64,000 bases of DNA from NCBI GenBank assembly GCA_021819035.1, contig JAKASL010000001.1:186001-250000 (forward strand), read 5' to 3'. The notes beneath the pieces were generated by a model, which was given only the letters and a program-made list of their open reading frames with translations, did no database searches and was not told the DNA's origin. The translations under genes were made by a program, and so were the position numbers. The DNA is from an archaeon (GTDB lineage Archaea; Thermoproteota; Nitrososphaeria; Nitrososphaerales; Gagatemarchaeaceae). Shown piece by piece: positions 1 through 7,713 of this stretch (within the stretch, counting starts at the first letter, position 1; every line of letters starts with the position of its first letter).

Positions 1-531
1 CACTTCGGCCTTAAGAGGGACAAGGTCCAGGTGGAGATGGGGACCTTCTCCAAGGCGTTCGGCGTCGTGGGGGGGCATGTATCTGGTTCGAAGGACCTCG
101 TAAACTTCGCCTACAACAAGTCCCGCACCTGGCTTCTGAGCGGGTCCCACCCGCCGGCGGTCGCCGCAGCCTGTCTGGCAGCCGTAGACGTGCTGGAGCA
201 CGAGCCGCAGCACGTCCAGAAGCTCTGGGACAACACCCGTTACTTCAAGAGGGCCATGAAAGACCTTGGCTTCGACATCGGCAACAGCGAGACCCCCATA
301 ACCCCGGTGATGGTCGGAGAGAGCGGGAAGGCAAAGAAGCTCAGCTCCAGGCTCTTTGAAATCGGGGTCTTCGCACTCCCCATCGTGTACCCGATGGTCG
401 CCCAAGGCAAGGCAAGGATCAGGACCATCATGAATGCCGCCCTGACGAAGGAGGACCTCGACTTCGCCATAGGCGCCTTCGAGACCGCTGGGAAGGAGCT
501 CGGCGTGGTCCGTGCTCAAGGCCATGCTTAG
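1..531 (+). CDS. alpha-oxoamine synthase (glycine C-acetyltransferase / 8-amino-7-oxononanoate synthase family), C-terminal part
   Basis: The gene enters from before base 1, so only about 176 C-terminal residues are visible, ending at TAG. The fragment holds the PLP-lysine motif TFSKAFG near visible residue 18, followed by GGHVSG and the small C-terminal domain ending with an Arg-containing strand (KARIRTIMNAALTKED), all typical of fold-type I alpha-oxoamine synthases. These enzymes condense an amino acid with an acyl-CoA; glycine plus acetyl-CoA (threonine breakdown) is the commonest archaeal case. Biotin synthesis enzymes share the fold and cannot be excluded, because the substrate-determining N-terminal half lies outside the window. 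It is followed by archease on the same strand 48 nt later. Confidence 0.85.
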   Translation, partial: HFGLKRDKVQVEMGTFSKAFGVVGGHVSGSKDLVNFAYNKSRTWLLSGSHPPAVAAACLAAVDVLEHEPQHVQKLWDNTRYFKRAMKDLGFDIGNSETPITPVMVGESGKAKKLSSRLFEIGVFALPIVYPMVAQGKARIRTIMNAALTKEDLDFAIGAFETAGKELGVVRAQGHA

Positions 532-579
532 GCTGCGTACAGGTTAAGAGCCAGGCCTGGTGACGCGAGAAGAAGCAGG

Positions 580-1002
580 TTGACCTTCCGCTATCTCCCT
601 GATGTGGCACTCGCCGACGTCGCGTTTGAGGCTGAAGCCGGGTCACTCGGCGAGCTCTTCGAATCCTGTGCCCTCGCACTGACTGACATCATGGTGGACC
701 CGGCGACGCTCAAGCCCGCGGTAGCGCGAGACATATCCCTGGAATCAGACGACGCAGACAGGCTCCTGTACGACTTCCTCACTGAGCTCATAATAGCCAA
801 GGACGTGGACTCGCTCCTCTTCAGGGAGTACAGCATAGAAACAGCACCCGACGGCCGCTCGCTCCGGGCGACGGCGCGGGGGGAGCCAATCGACAGGGAA
901 CGCCACTCACTAAGGAACGACGTGAAAGCCGTGACCATGCACATGTTCGGCATCAGGCACGAGGGGGGCAAGTGGATGGCGACGGTCGTCCTCGACATTT
1001 GA
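580..1002 (+). CDS. archease, RtcB activation partner
   Basis: A 140-residue protein starting at TTG. The N-terminal stretch with DVAFEAEAGSLGELFE and the later DADRLLYDFLTELI segment match the archease family, whose members are about 140 residues. Archease speeds RtcB guanylylation and broadens its nucleotide use. The next gene on the same strand, starting 57 nt later, is RtcB itself, so the pair almost certainly acts together in tRNA splicing and RNA repair. Residues EYSIETAPDGRSLRATARGEPID form the usual beta-strands, and the HSLRNDVKAVTMH segment carries the conserved K-A-V-T. The start is inferred from the family length; no ATG exists in a suitable place. Confidence 0.9.
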   Translation: MTFRYLPDVALADVAFEAEAGSLGELFESCALALTDIMVDPATLKPAVARDISLESDDADRLLYDFLTELIIAKDVDSLLFREYSIETAPDGRSLRATARGEPIDRERHSLRNDVKAVTMHMFGIRHEGGKWMATVVLDI

Positions 1003-1059
1003 GACTTCCAAACCCTTAAAGGCTCAACTCGCAGGCAAGGAAAAGGGCAGGGGCTCTGG

Positions 1060-2517
1060 GTGGCACAGACAAGCTCTTTCAAGCAGCTTTCAGATTACTC
1101 GTGGGAGATCCCGCAGTCCTACAAGCCCGGGATGAACGTCCCCGCGAAGATCTATGCCACGCGCAAGCTCCTCGAAGCGATGGACACCGGCGTGATCGAG
1201 CAGGTGACCAACGTCGCCTGCCTCCCGGGGATCGTCAGGCAGGCCTATGCCATGGCCGACGCTCACTGGGGGTATGGGTTCCCGATAGGAGGGGTGGCAG
1301 CGTTCGACATCGAGGACGGGATAATCTCGCCTGGAGGGATTGGTTTCGACATCAACTGTGGGATGCGTTTGATACGGACGAATCTTACGTACTCAGAGGT
1401 CAAACCAAAGATAAAGGAGCTAGTCGACCTCATCTTCAAACTCGTCCCCGCAGGAGTAGGCGTAAAGGGGTTCCTGAGGGTCAGCGAGCCTCAGTTCGAC
1501 GAGATCATGAAGTACGGGGTGAAATGGTGCGCCGAGAATGGCCAGGCGTGGGAGGACGACCCGGCCCACGTAGAAGAAGGGGGTTACATCAAGGGGGCTG
1601 ACCCGTCCAAGGTCAGTCGCCAGGCCCGGACCAGGGGGATCGACCAGCTCGGGACGCTGGGTTCAGGCAACCATTACCTCGAAGTTCAGGTGGTCGACCC
1701 TGCCAGGTACTTCGACCAAGAGCTTGCAAGGCACTTCGGAATCGTCCAGGATGACCAGGTCCTAGTCATGATACACTGTGGAAGCCGCGGGTTCGGCCAC
1801 CAGATAGGGAGCGACTACCTCCGCGTCTTCGACGGCGCCATGAAGAGATATGGAATCCAGGTCAAGGACAGAGAGCTAGCTTGCGCCCCCTTCGCGTCGA
1901 AGGAGGGTAAGGACTACTACGGGGCAATGGTCTGCGCGGCCAACATGGCCTTCACAAACAGGCAGATCATAGTGCAGAGGGTCAGGGAGGCTTTCTCTAG
2001 GACATTCCACAGGGAAGCCGAGGCCCTCGACATGCACCTCATCTACGACGTATGCCACAACGTAGCGAAAGTGGAGAGGCATTTCTACGAAGGCAAGAGT
2101 GCTGATGTCCTCGTGCACAGGAAGGGGGCGACGCGCAGCTTCGGCCCGGGGCACCCGGACATCCCCGCTCCATACCGGGGAATAGGACAACCCGTGATTA
2201 TAGGAGGGTCCATGGAGACCGGGTCCTACCTGCTCGTCGGGACCCAGAAGGCCATGGAGGAGACCTTTGGTTCAACCGCGCACGGGTCAGGGAGGACCAT
2301 GTCAAGGACAGCCGCGAGACGCGAAGTGCGCGGTGCAGAGCTGCAGCGTAATATGCTGGACCGAGGCATCTATGTGAAGGCTGCCACCATGGACGGCCTC
2401 GCAGAGGAGGCCGGGATGGCCTACAAAGACATCTCCGAGGTGGTGGAGACCATGGACAGGGCAGGGATTTCCAAGAAGGTCGTGGCGCTCCGGCCCGTTG
2501 GCAACATCAAGGGGTGA
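1060..2517 (+). CDS. rtcB: RtcB tRNA-splicing RNA ligase
   Basis: A 485-residue protein with a GTG start, the usual size for archaeal RtcB without an intein. RtcB joins 2',3'-cyclic phosphate and 5'-hydroxyl ends, the step that seals tRNA exons after the splicing endonuclease. Visible landmarks are GFDINCGMRL near residue 98 (metal-binding Asp and Cys), GSGNHYLEV, HCGSRGFGHQ, the CHNVAKVE segment, GGSMETGSYLLVG and the guanylylated-histidine motif HGSGRTMSR near residue 407. Archease lies directly upstream. The relevance is local: a tRNA-Lys gene with an interrupted arm sits at 46.5 kb. It is followed, 36 nt on, by two tiny membrane proteins of unknown role. Confidence 0.97.
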   Translation: MAQTSSFKQLSDYSWEIPQSYKPGMNVPAKIYATRKLLEAMDTGVIEQVTNVACLPGIVRQAYAMADAHWGYGFPIGGVAAFDIEDGIISPGGIGFDINCGMRLIRTNLTYSEVKPKIKELVDLIFKLVPAGVGVKGFLRVSEPQFDEIMKYGVKWCAENGQAWEDDPAHVEEGGYIKGADPSKVSRQARTRGIDQLGTLGSGNHYLEVQVVDPARYFDQELARHFGIVQDDQVLVMIHCGSRGFGHQIGSDYLRVFDGAMKRYGIQVKDRELACAPFASKEGKDYYGAMVCAANMAFTNRQIIVQRVREAFSRTFHREAEALDMHLIYDVCHNVAKVERHFYEGKSADVLVHRKGATRSFGPGHPDIPAPYRGIGQPVIIGGSMETGSYLLVGTQKAMEETFGSTAHGSGRTMSRTAARREVRGAELQRNMLDRGIYVKAATMDGLAEEAGMAYKDISEVVETMDRAGISKKVVALRPVGNIKG

Positions 2518-2553
2518 GCTAGGCTGCTCACGCTGCACCTGCTCACCGGAGGC

Positions 2554-2742
2554 GTGGGGCTGCTTGTCTTAGTCGGGCTGGTTGTTCTTTGGGCGGTGGT
2601 GTCAGTCCCGGTATACTTCGCGTGGAAGTTGGTCAAGGGAGACAGGGCCACCTTCGGCGGCGCGATGGGCGCTACCTTGGGTGGGGTGGTGGTCTACTGC
2701 GTCGTGTACCTCGTGGTCGCTTTCGCTCTGGGCGCGGTCTAG
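2554..2742 (+). CDS. small two-helix membrane protein
   Basis: A 62-residue protein with a GTG start preceded by GGAGG-like bases. It is almost entirely two hydrophobic helices (about residues 2-24 and 38-60) joined by a short basic linker with WKLVKGDRATFGG, so a helical hairpin in the membrane is the only safe prediction. I do not recognise a family. It follows rtcB by 36 nt and is probably in the same transcript. Its TAG stop is followed in the very same reading frame by a second small membrane protein (2761-2934), which makes either tandem small proteins or a split four-helix protein possible. Confidence 0.55.
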   Translation: MGLLVLVGLVVLWAVVSVPVYFAWKLVKGDRATFGGAMGATLGGVVVYCVVYLVVAFALGAV

Positions 2743-2760
2743 CGCTCACCGACGCTAGCG

Positions 2761-2934
2761 GTGGCTCTCCTCCTCGGCCTCCTAGGCTGGTTGGCTGCCT
2801 TTACGTGGGCATTCCACACCTCCTGGCTCGGCGCCGTCGCGGTCGTAGTCCTGGCGTGGTTCATATCGATGGCCTTGGACGTGGCTCTGACAGGCGCGTT
2901 CGGGGTCGGCTTCCCCGCCTCCTATCCCTTCTGA
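2761..2934 (+). CDS. small two-helix membrane protein, second of a tandem pair
   Basis: A 57-residue reading frame with a GTG start and TGA stop. It has a hydrophobic helix at about residues 2-16, a second at about 22-40 (GAVAVVVLAWFISMALDV), and a Gly/Phe-rich tail ending SYPF. It is in the same frame as the upstream 62-residue protein, separated only by that gene's TAG stop and six sense codons. It ends two bases before the convergent PAC2 gene. No family is recognised. Support is moderate: hydrophobic composition and position, but no homology seen and no clear ribosome binding site. A readthrough or broken four-helix protein is an alternative. Confidence 0.4.
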   Translation: MALLLGLLGWLAAFTWAFHTSWLGAVAVVVLAWFISMALDVALTGAFGVGFPASYPF

Positions 2935-2936
2935 CT

Positions 2937-3710
2937 CTATCCGATGTAGCCTGGCCTCTGTTCGCGCGACGACTGTGGAGCTGCCTCACGAGACTGTTCC
3001 GCCATCGCCTGGAGCTGGCTGATCACCTTCTGCGTCTCTTCGGCCCTCTCATTCAGCCTGGACGTGTCCATCGGTATGTCTAGCACCCTCGACAGCAGCT
3101 CGAGGACGGCCTTGGAGGCCGTAGCATCGACGACATAGCCTGACGTCTCCCCGAGGAGGCACGCGCCTTCCAATCCCCTGAGCGCCCCCACCCCTATGAG
3201 CAGCCCGTTCATTCCGCTTATCCCGCCGTCTTTCATCAGCGTGACTCCGTTGGCAGACAGTGCGTCTGCCATCTCCTTGCATGTTCCTGCACCGTACACC
3301 TTTGGAGACTTCGTGAATGAGCCTGTTATGTAGGCCGCCAGCGTATATACTCTCTTCACCCCGCACTTCTTCGCGAACTTCACCACCTTGTCTGAAAGCT
3401 CATACTCTCCTTCGGAGGTCGTCGGCTGAGTGTCGGCGGTGAATACCATGATGCTCCTCTTCCCCTTCATGGACGCGAAGAAGAGTTCGCCCTTGGGGGG
3501 CTCCGCTGTCCCGTCTTCCTTCACATTCACCTGAGGCGGAAACGTGGCGCTGGTGTACTCAGCGACCTTTTTCAGCCTGAGCGAGGTCACCAGGTGGTCC
3601 GCCGCGAGCTTCCCCACGTAGCCGCTCCCGGGGAGCCCGCAGACAAGGACAGGCTGCATGCCCCTTGGGACCGAAAGAACCCTCTCTTTGACCACCGTCG
3701 TGGCGCTCAT
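2937..3710 (-). CDS. PAC2-family protein, PbaB-like proteasome assembly chaperone
   Basis: A 257-residue protein with the PAC2 fold signature: an N-terminal GLPGSGYVGKLAADHL segment, the LFFASMKGKRSIMVFTADTQP strand, and the YTLAAYITG and GGISGMNGLLIGVGAL motifs. Archaeal PbaA/PbaB proteins of this family act as proteasome assembly chaperones or ATP-independent proteasome activators. The C-terminus is a predicted coiled coil followed by a polar tail ending in GYIG; many PbaB proteins end in an HbYX-type motif that docks on the proteasome alpha ring, and the Tyr near the end could serve a related role, but this is inference. It overlaps the upstream PDCD5-like gene by 4 nt, so they are co-transcribed. 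Confidence 0.85.
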   Translation of the reverse strand: MSATTVVKERVLSVPRGMQPVLVCGLPGSGYVGKLAADHLVTSLRLKKVAEYTSATFPPQVNVKEDGTAEPPKGELFFASMKGKRSIMVFTADTQPTTSEGEYELSDKVVKFAKKCGVKRVYTLAAYITGSFTKSPKVYGAGTCKEMADALSANGVTLMKDGGISGMNGLLIGVGALRGLEGACLLGETSGYVVDATASKAVLELLSRVLDIPMDTSRLNERAEETQKVISQLQAMAEQSREAAPQSSREQRPGYIG

Positions 3711-4081
3711 TCCTCCCTCTTCCCGAGCTTCTCGCTCAGGTCAACAAGCTTCCCCTGGTCCATCACCTTGATCGATGTCTTCATCCGGAACCTCAGCCCG
3801 AGCTGCCTGAATATGGATAGCAGTTCGCCCCCTCCAATCGTTCCGTTCAGCCGGCCGGCACGAACCATCCCCGCGAGCTCTTTGATCAGCCTCTCCGTCT
3901 CGGCGGGATAGAACGAGTACGCCGTCTCAAGAACCTCGGCCCCTCTGTCGTAGAGTACCGCCTCTACCACTTCCCTGTCGGTCTTCTCCTTTCTGGGAGC
4001 CTGCTCCGCTGCTTTCAGTCTCTTCCTAAGCTCCTCGAGCTTCCGCTGCTCTAGGAGCTTCAGGTCGGTGTCTTCAGCCAT
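3707..4081 (-). CDS. PDCD5/TFAR19-like DNA-binding protein
   Basis: A 124-residue protein. It starts with a charged helix (residues 5-25, EQRKLEELRKRLKAAEQ), then a short basic linker and a compact helical domain with LIKELAGMVRAGRLNGTIGGGELLSIFRQLG. This arrangement matches archaeal PDCD5 homologues, which are small double-stranded-DNA-binding proteins of about 110-120 residues. The match is in pattern more than exact motif, so a diverged relative is possible. A TATA-like sequence lies about 28 nt upstream of the ATG. The following PAC2 gene overlaps by 4 nt, linking it to proteostasis or growth-related genes. Confidence 0.6.
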   Translation of the reverse strand: MAEDTDLKLLEQRKLEELRKRLKAAEQAPRKEKTDREVVEAVLYDRGAEVLETAYSFYPAETERLIKELAGMVRAGRLNGTIGGGELLSIFRQLGLRFRMKTSIKVMDQGKLVDLSEKLGKREE

Positions 4082-4108
4082 TGCCTTCAGGTCGCTGGCT
4101 TCTGTCGC

Positions 4109-4116
4109 AATAAAAC
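4109..4116 (-). promoter_or_regulatory. TATA box of the PDCD5-like/PAC2 operon
   Basis: On the minus strand the sequence reads TTTTATTG about 28-35 nt before the ATG at 4081. In archaea a TATA box at this distance predicts transcription starting at or near the start codon. Confidence 0.5.
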
Positions 4117-4276
4117 GCTTGCTGACCGGCGGCGCCCGGCGTGGAGGCCCTGCCGCATATGGTCAGGCTCCGTTCGGGGGTGACACCAGCGCAGGTGGTG
4201 CCCAGAATGCGACGTAATTCGTGGCCCTCACCTCCCTGTTCTGCGGGGATGGGCTGCCTACTACGCCGAGCGGGCA

Positions 4277-4705
4277 CTATGGTTGGGTAATCTTGATACT
4301 CTGGGTTGGACAGCTGGTTTCGCAGGCCATGCAGAAGATGCAGTCCATCTCTCTCACAGGGTCGCATTTGTCGCTCCTGTACTGGTTCCACTCGGGGGTC
4401 CCCTGTTCGATGACTTTGTCCTTCCCGGTGCCCGCCTGGCCAGGGTTGAGCAACCATTCGAACACAAACACCGGACAGACATCCATGCAGACTCCGTCCG
4501 CGACGCACGACTCCCAGTCGATCGCCACCTGGGTGCCATGGATCCCGTTGGTGGTCGGATACGGCTTTCCTTCACCGTCGTTCCTCGTGACTCCTGCTGC
4601 CCTCACTTTGTGCCCGCTGTGTTCCCCTGTTTCTGGGAACTGGTCGGGCTTCGACAGGAAGTTCGGGTCGATCGGCGCAGACTTGTAACCTACATCACGT
4701 GTCAT
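4277..4705 (-). CDS. seven-iron zinc-containing ferredoxin
   Basis: A 142-residue ferredoxin with the N-terminal extension of the Sulfolobus-type zinc ferredoxins. Three histidines (about residues 29, 32 and 56) fit the zinc site. The first cluster motif reads CVADGVCMDVCP: the residue normally Cys is Asp, the signature of a [3Fe-4S] centre. The second motif, CIFCMACETSCP, binds [4Fe-4S]. It would carry electrons for 2-oxoacid oxidoreductases and other low-potential reactions. An earlier in-frame TTG at 4714 exists, but the TATA box places the transcript start near 4711, so the ATG at 4705 is chosen. About 195 nt separate it from the next gene. Confidence 0.93.
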   Translation of the reverse strand: MTRDVGYKSAPIDPNFLSKPDQFPETGEHSGHKVRAAGVTRNDGEGKPYPTTNGIHGTQVAIDWESCVADGVCMDVCPVFVFEWLLNPGQAGTGKDKVIEQGTPEWNQYRSDKCDPVREMDCIFCMACETSCPTQSIKITQP

Positions 4706-4733
4706 GACTGTCAAACATCGCCACCGTCAGGTA

Positions 4734-4741
4734 GTTATAAG
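4734..4741 (-). promoter_or_regulatory. TATA box of the zinc ferredoxin gene
   Basis: The minus strand reads ACTTATAAC here, centred about 33 nt before the ATG at 4705, implying a leader of only a few bases. This supports the ATG over the TTG nine bases upstream. Confidence 0.6.
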
Positions 4742-4830
4742 TGATACGGAGTCTAGACGTGACAGTCGCCTCTCTCCTCATCAGGCGTGCCCAAACGTCG
4801 CCTCTCGTCCCAAGGCGACTCCGTTGCGAC

Positions 4831-5523
4831 CTATCCAGAGTTAGACATGAGCTCGAAGCCTCCGTCGTCTCCGAGCTTGTAGACTGCGATTGGTTTTATC
4901 GTGAAGATCCCCACTTCGGCCACCCCGGGGATGGATTTCGCTCTCATCTCAAGGTCCCTCGGGTCGTCAATTGGCTCGAACAGCGTGTCTAGGATCACGT
5001 TCCCGCTCTCAGTGAAGTACGGATACCCCTTGGGAAGGAGCCTCTCTTCTGGGGTGCCGCCGAGCGTCGAAAGCTTCAGCTTGGCGCTCTCCCTGGCCAT
5101 GGGGACGACCTCGACTGGGACCCTCACGCCGTTTTCGCAGAGTTTCTTCGTGAACTTTGCTTCCCCCGCTACAATCACGACGGACCTCGCGCCTCCCATG
5201 ACGATCTTTTCTTTCAGCAGGGCCCCGCCTCCTCCCTTGACCAGGTTAAGTCCGGCGTCCACCTGGTCGGCGCCGTCTATTACGAGGTCGACCGAGCCCT
5301 TGAACGGTACGACCTCGAAGCCGCACTTTGCCGCCGCCATCTCGATCTGGGTCGAGGTCGCTACACCTCTGATCGCCTTCGACCTCGCCATTACTAGGGG
5401 AGACAGTTCTTCGAGGAGCGCCGCCACGGTCGAACCGCTGCCAAGGCCGAGAGTCATGCCTGGGGAGATCCGCTCGGCAAGCTCCTTGGCCACTCCCTTC
5501 AGGGCGTCCCTTGACTTGTCCAT
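4831..5523 (-). CDS. rpiA: ribose-5-phosphate isomerase A
   Basis: A 230-residue RpiA, which interconverts ribose 5-phosphate and ribulose 5-phosphate. Diagnostic segments are LGLGSGSTVAALLEEL near residue 26, TSTQ, DLVIDGADQVD near residue 80, the catalytic-region KGGGGALLKEKIV and the VPVEVVPMA strand. Size and motifs are normal for archaea. Its ATG overlaps the stop of the upstream coiled-coil membrane protein as TGATG, so translation is likely coupled. In organisms lacking the oxidative pentose phosphate pathway the enzyme supplies ribose for nucleotides. Downstream, a 6-bp stem (GTCGCC...GGCGAC) near 4800 could mark the transcript end. Confidence 0.97.
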   Translation of the reverse strand: MDKSRDALKGVAKELAERISPGMTLGLGSGSTVAALLEELSPLVMARSKAIRGVATSTQIEMAAAKCGFEVVPFKGSVDLVIDGADQVDAGLNLVKGGGGALLKEKIVMGGARSVVIVAGEAKFTKKLCENGVRVPVEVVPMARESAKLKLSTLGGTPEERLLPKGYPYFTESGNVILDTLFEPIDDPRDLEMRAKSIPGVAEVGIFTIKPIAVYKLGDDGGFELMSNSG

Positions 5524-6182
5524 CAGCCTTCCTGCTGCTTCTTTTCGATGTCTATCTGCTCTAGCTTAGTGAGGGCGTCCATCACTTCGTCCCTGATCAC
5601 CTTGACCCTCTTCTCTGACTCGCTCATCTCGGGTTTGGCCCTCCTCTCCACGACCCGCTCGAGGTCGGTGGCCTTCTCGACCTTGGGGGCGGCCTCCTTA
5701 ACGGGCTGAGGAGCTGCCGGTCCGAGCCTCTGCTTCGCCACGTCCAGCCTGGACTCGATGTTCCGTATCTTGCTCTCAAAGAGGGTCACCAGTTCGTTTC
5801 GGAGCCCTTCGAGTTCTCCTACTTCGACGACCAGCTCGACGTCCTTCAATTTAGCCTGGAGGTCTTTGATCTGGTCGCTATATCGCTTGGATATCATCTC
5901 CCTCTCTTCGCGGGTTATCCTCCCCTCGCTCTCCGCTTCGTAGAGTTTCATCATAGCGGAGGAGAGGAGGTCTCTCTCGACCATAATCGTCCTCATCTCT
6001 CTCCGAGAGCGTTCCAGCTCAGCAGTGGTCACGGTGGACTCGACGGTCCTAGCTTCTGCGTCGACCCGCCTCACGGACACCTTCGCCTGCTTCGGCCTCC
6101 TGTAGAACACAACGTACGACGCCAGTCCGCCTAGGCCGAGGCCGACAATACCGGCGACCACCACTGTCAGAGCATCGACCAT
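5523..6182 (-). CDS. membrane-anchored coiled-coil protein of unknown function
   Basis: A 219-residue protein that I do not assign to a named family. Residues 5-27 form one transmembrane helix (AGIVGLGLGGLASYVVF), followed by a basic RRPKQAK stop-transfer segment, so the rest should be cytoplasmic. Residues 55-150 are a long charged helix with heptad character, then a Pro/Ala-rich linker and a final helix ending in KKQQEG. The layout suggests a scaffold or cell-envelope-linked organiser. It is the first gene of an operon with rpiA. A link to cell division is possible (sepF is 1 kb away) but unsupported by sequence. Confidence 0.75.
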   Translation of the reverse strand: MVDALTVVVAGIVGLGLGGLASYVVFYRRPKQAKVSVRRVDAEARTVESTVTTAELERSRREMRTIMVERDLLSSAMMKLYEAESEGRITREEREMISKRYSDQIKDLQAKLKDVELVVEVGELEGLRNELVTLFESKIRNIESRLDVAKQRLGPAAPQPVKEAAPKVEKATDLERVVERRAKPEMSESEKRVKVIRDEVMDALTKLEQIDIEKKQQEG

Positions 6183-6215
6183 GCGCGCCTATCCTTGCCC
6201 GCGCTTAGGCGCTTT

Positions 6216-6226
6216 GGTATAAAAGC
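6216..6226 (-). promoter_or_regulatory. TATA box of the coiled-coil protein/rpiA operon
   Basis: The minus strand reads GCTTTTATACC about 35-44 nt before the ATG at 6182, the only AT-rich element in the gap. Confidence 0.5.
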
Positions 6227-6279
6227 AGATTCGCGCGAGCCACTGCGCCCTCAGCGGGACGTTGCGTTGTGTTCTCGCT

Positions 6280-6510
6280 CTAGGTCGGCGGAGGGGATAT
6301 CATGATTATGTTGTCCCCACGCACGATCAGTGTACCCAGTGAACTCGACTGTCCGTCGTCGGACACCTCTTCCGCTTTCTCAAGGGCCAGGTTCATGTGC
6401 TGGTCGAATCCTTGAAGACTCCCTCTGATGACTTTCCCTCCCTTCAGCTTGATCAAGACGACCTTCCCGAAGCTCTCGTCTAGGACCTTGACTGCCATGT
6501 CTACGGACAA
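6280..6510 (-). CDS. LSm (Sm-like archaeal) RNA-binding protein
   Basis: A 76-residue Sm-fold protein. The Sm1 motif contains LKGGKVIRGSLQGFDQHMNLAL and the Sm2 region reads LGTLIVRGDNIIMISP, including the characteristic RG dipeptide followed by hydrophobic residues. Archaeal LSm proteins form heptameric rings that bind U-rich RNA and take part in tRNA and mRNA metabolism. The start is TTG; the next methionine is four codons in and also possible. The gene is transcribed away from a PUA-domain protein, and one AT-rich palindromic-looking promoter region lies between them. Confidence 0.95.
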   Translation of the reverse strand: MSVDMAVKVLDESFGKVVLIKLKGGKVIRGSLQGFDQHMNLALEKAEEVSDDGQSSSLGTLIVRGDNIIMISPPPT

Positions 6511-6539
6511 GTTGTTCCCTTGAACCTGCCGTCTGGATT

Positions 6540-6552
6540 CATTTATTTAAAG
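6540..6552. promoter_or_regulatory. shared divergent TATA element between LSm and the PUA gene
   Basis: CATTTATTTAAAG reads as a TATA-like element on both strands. It lies about 25-30 nt before the TTG at 6574 on the plus strand and about 35 nt before the TTG at 6510 on the minus strand, with no other AT-rich block in the gap. Confidence 0.5.
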
Positions 6553-6573
6553 CAGTCATGAACGCTCCCCCAG

Positions 6574-7053
6574 TTGAAAAGATGGGTCCTGTCACACAGA
6601 GACTCGGTAGGGATGATCGCGAAGCTGGAGGGGTCCATGGGCGTCTCCTTCAGCCTGCCGAAGTCTGCCCAGGCGGAGTGTGCGGAGCCAGAAGAAGGCA
6701 TCGTCTTCGTTAAGCTCGAAGATTACGAGCTAGTGCAGTCCGGAGACGTGTTCTTCCCGTTCCTGGGGTCTCAGCCTGCCCTCGCCCTCTTCCCGTCAGT
6801 CGTGGTCGACGAGGGCGCCATCAGGTTCCTCATCAACGGGGCCGACGTGATGCGGCCCGGCATAAGGAAGATGGACGACTGGGGGGCGCCAGGGAAGCTT
6901 GTTGTCGTCAGGGAGGAGAAGAAGGGGCGCGCCATAGTGGTCGGCCGCGCGACCGTCCCAGGCGCTGAAGCTGAGTCAATGTCCAAAGGTGAGTGCGTGA
7001 AGAACCTGCACCATGTGGGAGACCGATACTGGGCCGCCCACAAATCCCTCTGA
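6574..7053 (+). CDS. PUA-domain RNA-binding protein (MCT-1/Tma20-like)
   Basis: A 159-residue protein with a C-terminal PUA domain: the strands VVVDEGAIRFLINGADVMRPGIRKM are the hallmark of the fold, with the G-A-D-V-M-x-P-G motif near residue 90. The N-terminal half (residues 1-75) corresponds to the pre-PUA domain of archaeal homologues of eukaryotic MCTS1/Tma20, which work on ribosome recycling and re-initiation; that assignment is from domain order and length. The start is TTG, chosen because a TATA box precedes it at leaderless distance. It probably binds rRNA or tRNA. It diverges from the LSm gene. Confidence 0.85.
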   Translation: MKRWVLSHRDSVGMIAKLEGSMGVSFSLPKSAQAECAEPEEGIVFVKLEDYELVQSGDVFFPFLGSQPALALFPSVVVDEGAIRFLINGADVMRPGIRKMDDWGAPGKLVVVREEKKGRAIVVGRATVPGAEAESMSKGECVKNLHHVGDRYWAAHKSL

Positions 7054-7186
7054 TCGTTTTTACTTTCGCGCCCCCCTCTCCTTTTAAGCTGAGAACGAAA
7101 TCCCCGCCCGGAGAACTATTCTCTACAACGGTGTCTAACTAATTCAGGGCCGTGACAGAATTGCTGGCGCCGCCCTACCCTTAATA

Positions 7187-7513
7187 ATGGCCATGAGTCA
7201 CGGAGAGCCACTTCAAATGTCCGGTGTGATGCAGGAGAGGAAGCTCGAAGGGAAGAGCAAGGAGATTCTTCTGAAGGCGCTGGCGCTCAAGAGCATCGAG
7301 GAGCTGCCTAAGATTCAGGAAGACGTCTCCAACAAGACCATAGTGATACTCAAAGTGACCCCGCTGGCCCAGAAGAGCCTCGAAGAGCTGAAGTCCTCGG
7401 TCGAGCAGCTATACGAGTTCGCCACCTCGGTCGGTGGGGACATCGCCAGGCTTGGGGACGAAAGGGTCGTGATCACCCCTCCGGGCGTGAGGATCTGGCG
7501 CGGGCTCCAGTAG
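7187..7513 (+). CDS. sepF: SepF, FtsZ membrane anchor
   Basis: A 108-residue protein of the SepF family. The core (residues 35-106) shows a strand-helix pattern with IVILKVTPLAQKSLEELKSSVEQLYEFATSVGGDIARLGDERVVITPPG, the last part matching the conserved G-D-I-x-x-L and the ending beta-strand of SepF. SepF ties FtsZ filaments to the membrane in FtsZ-using archaea through an N-terminal amphipathic helix; here the N-terminal 20 residues are short and not strongly amphipathic, so the first ATG (7187) or second (7193) may not be the whole story. Its presence suggests FtsZ-based division in this organism. No ftsZ is in the window. Confidence 0.88.
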   Translation: MAMSHGEPLQMSGVMQERKLEGKSKEILLKALALKSIEELPKIQEDVSNKTIVILKVTPLAQKSLEELKSSVEQLYEFATSVGGDIARLGDERVVITPPGVRIWRGLQ

Positions 7514-7713
7514 GCCCCTCGTGTCATGAAGACCTGAGCCGCTTCCATGCAGCACGTGCGGCTACGGCGGCTCTCCGCCGTAAGCTCCAACAAAGGCGGG
7601 CGCCGGCACGAACAGATTGCGAGCCACGTCCTCCGGGCCTCCCCGTCACGGACCTGAACCAGTCACGGGGACGGACTTCAGGCCCAAGGGGCGTTGCCGG
7701 GTCCGAGCCAGTG
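7514..7713. other. 200-nt non-coding stretch with strong hairpins, possible structured RNA
   Basis: No credible protein is seen. The plus strand contains ACGGCGG-CTCT-CCGCCGT (7-bp perfect stem, about 7573-7590) and CCCCGT with ACGGGG 18 nt apart (about 7646-7675), plus other GC-rich complementary segments. It lies between the convergent ends of sepF and fttA, so some stems may simply be terminators. I checked for tRNA, SRP helix 8 and RNase P core motifs and saw none. A guide RNA or bidirectional terminator is possible; nothing firmer can be said. Confidence 0.3.

Noticed and set aside
4770..4825. GTCGCC...GGCGAC stem after rpiA as a bacterial-type terminator
   Set aside because: Archaeal termination is U-tract/FttA driven and there is no U-run; noted only as a possible transcript end structure.
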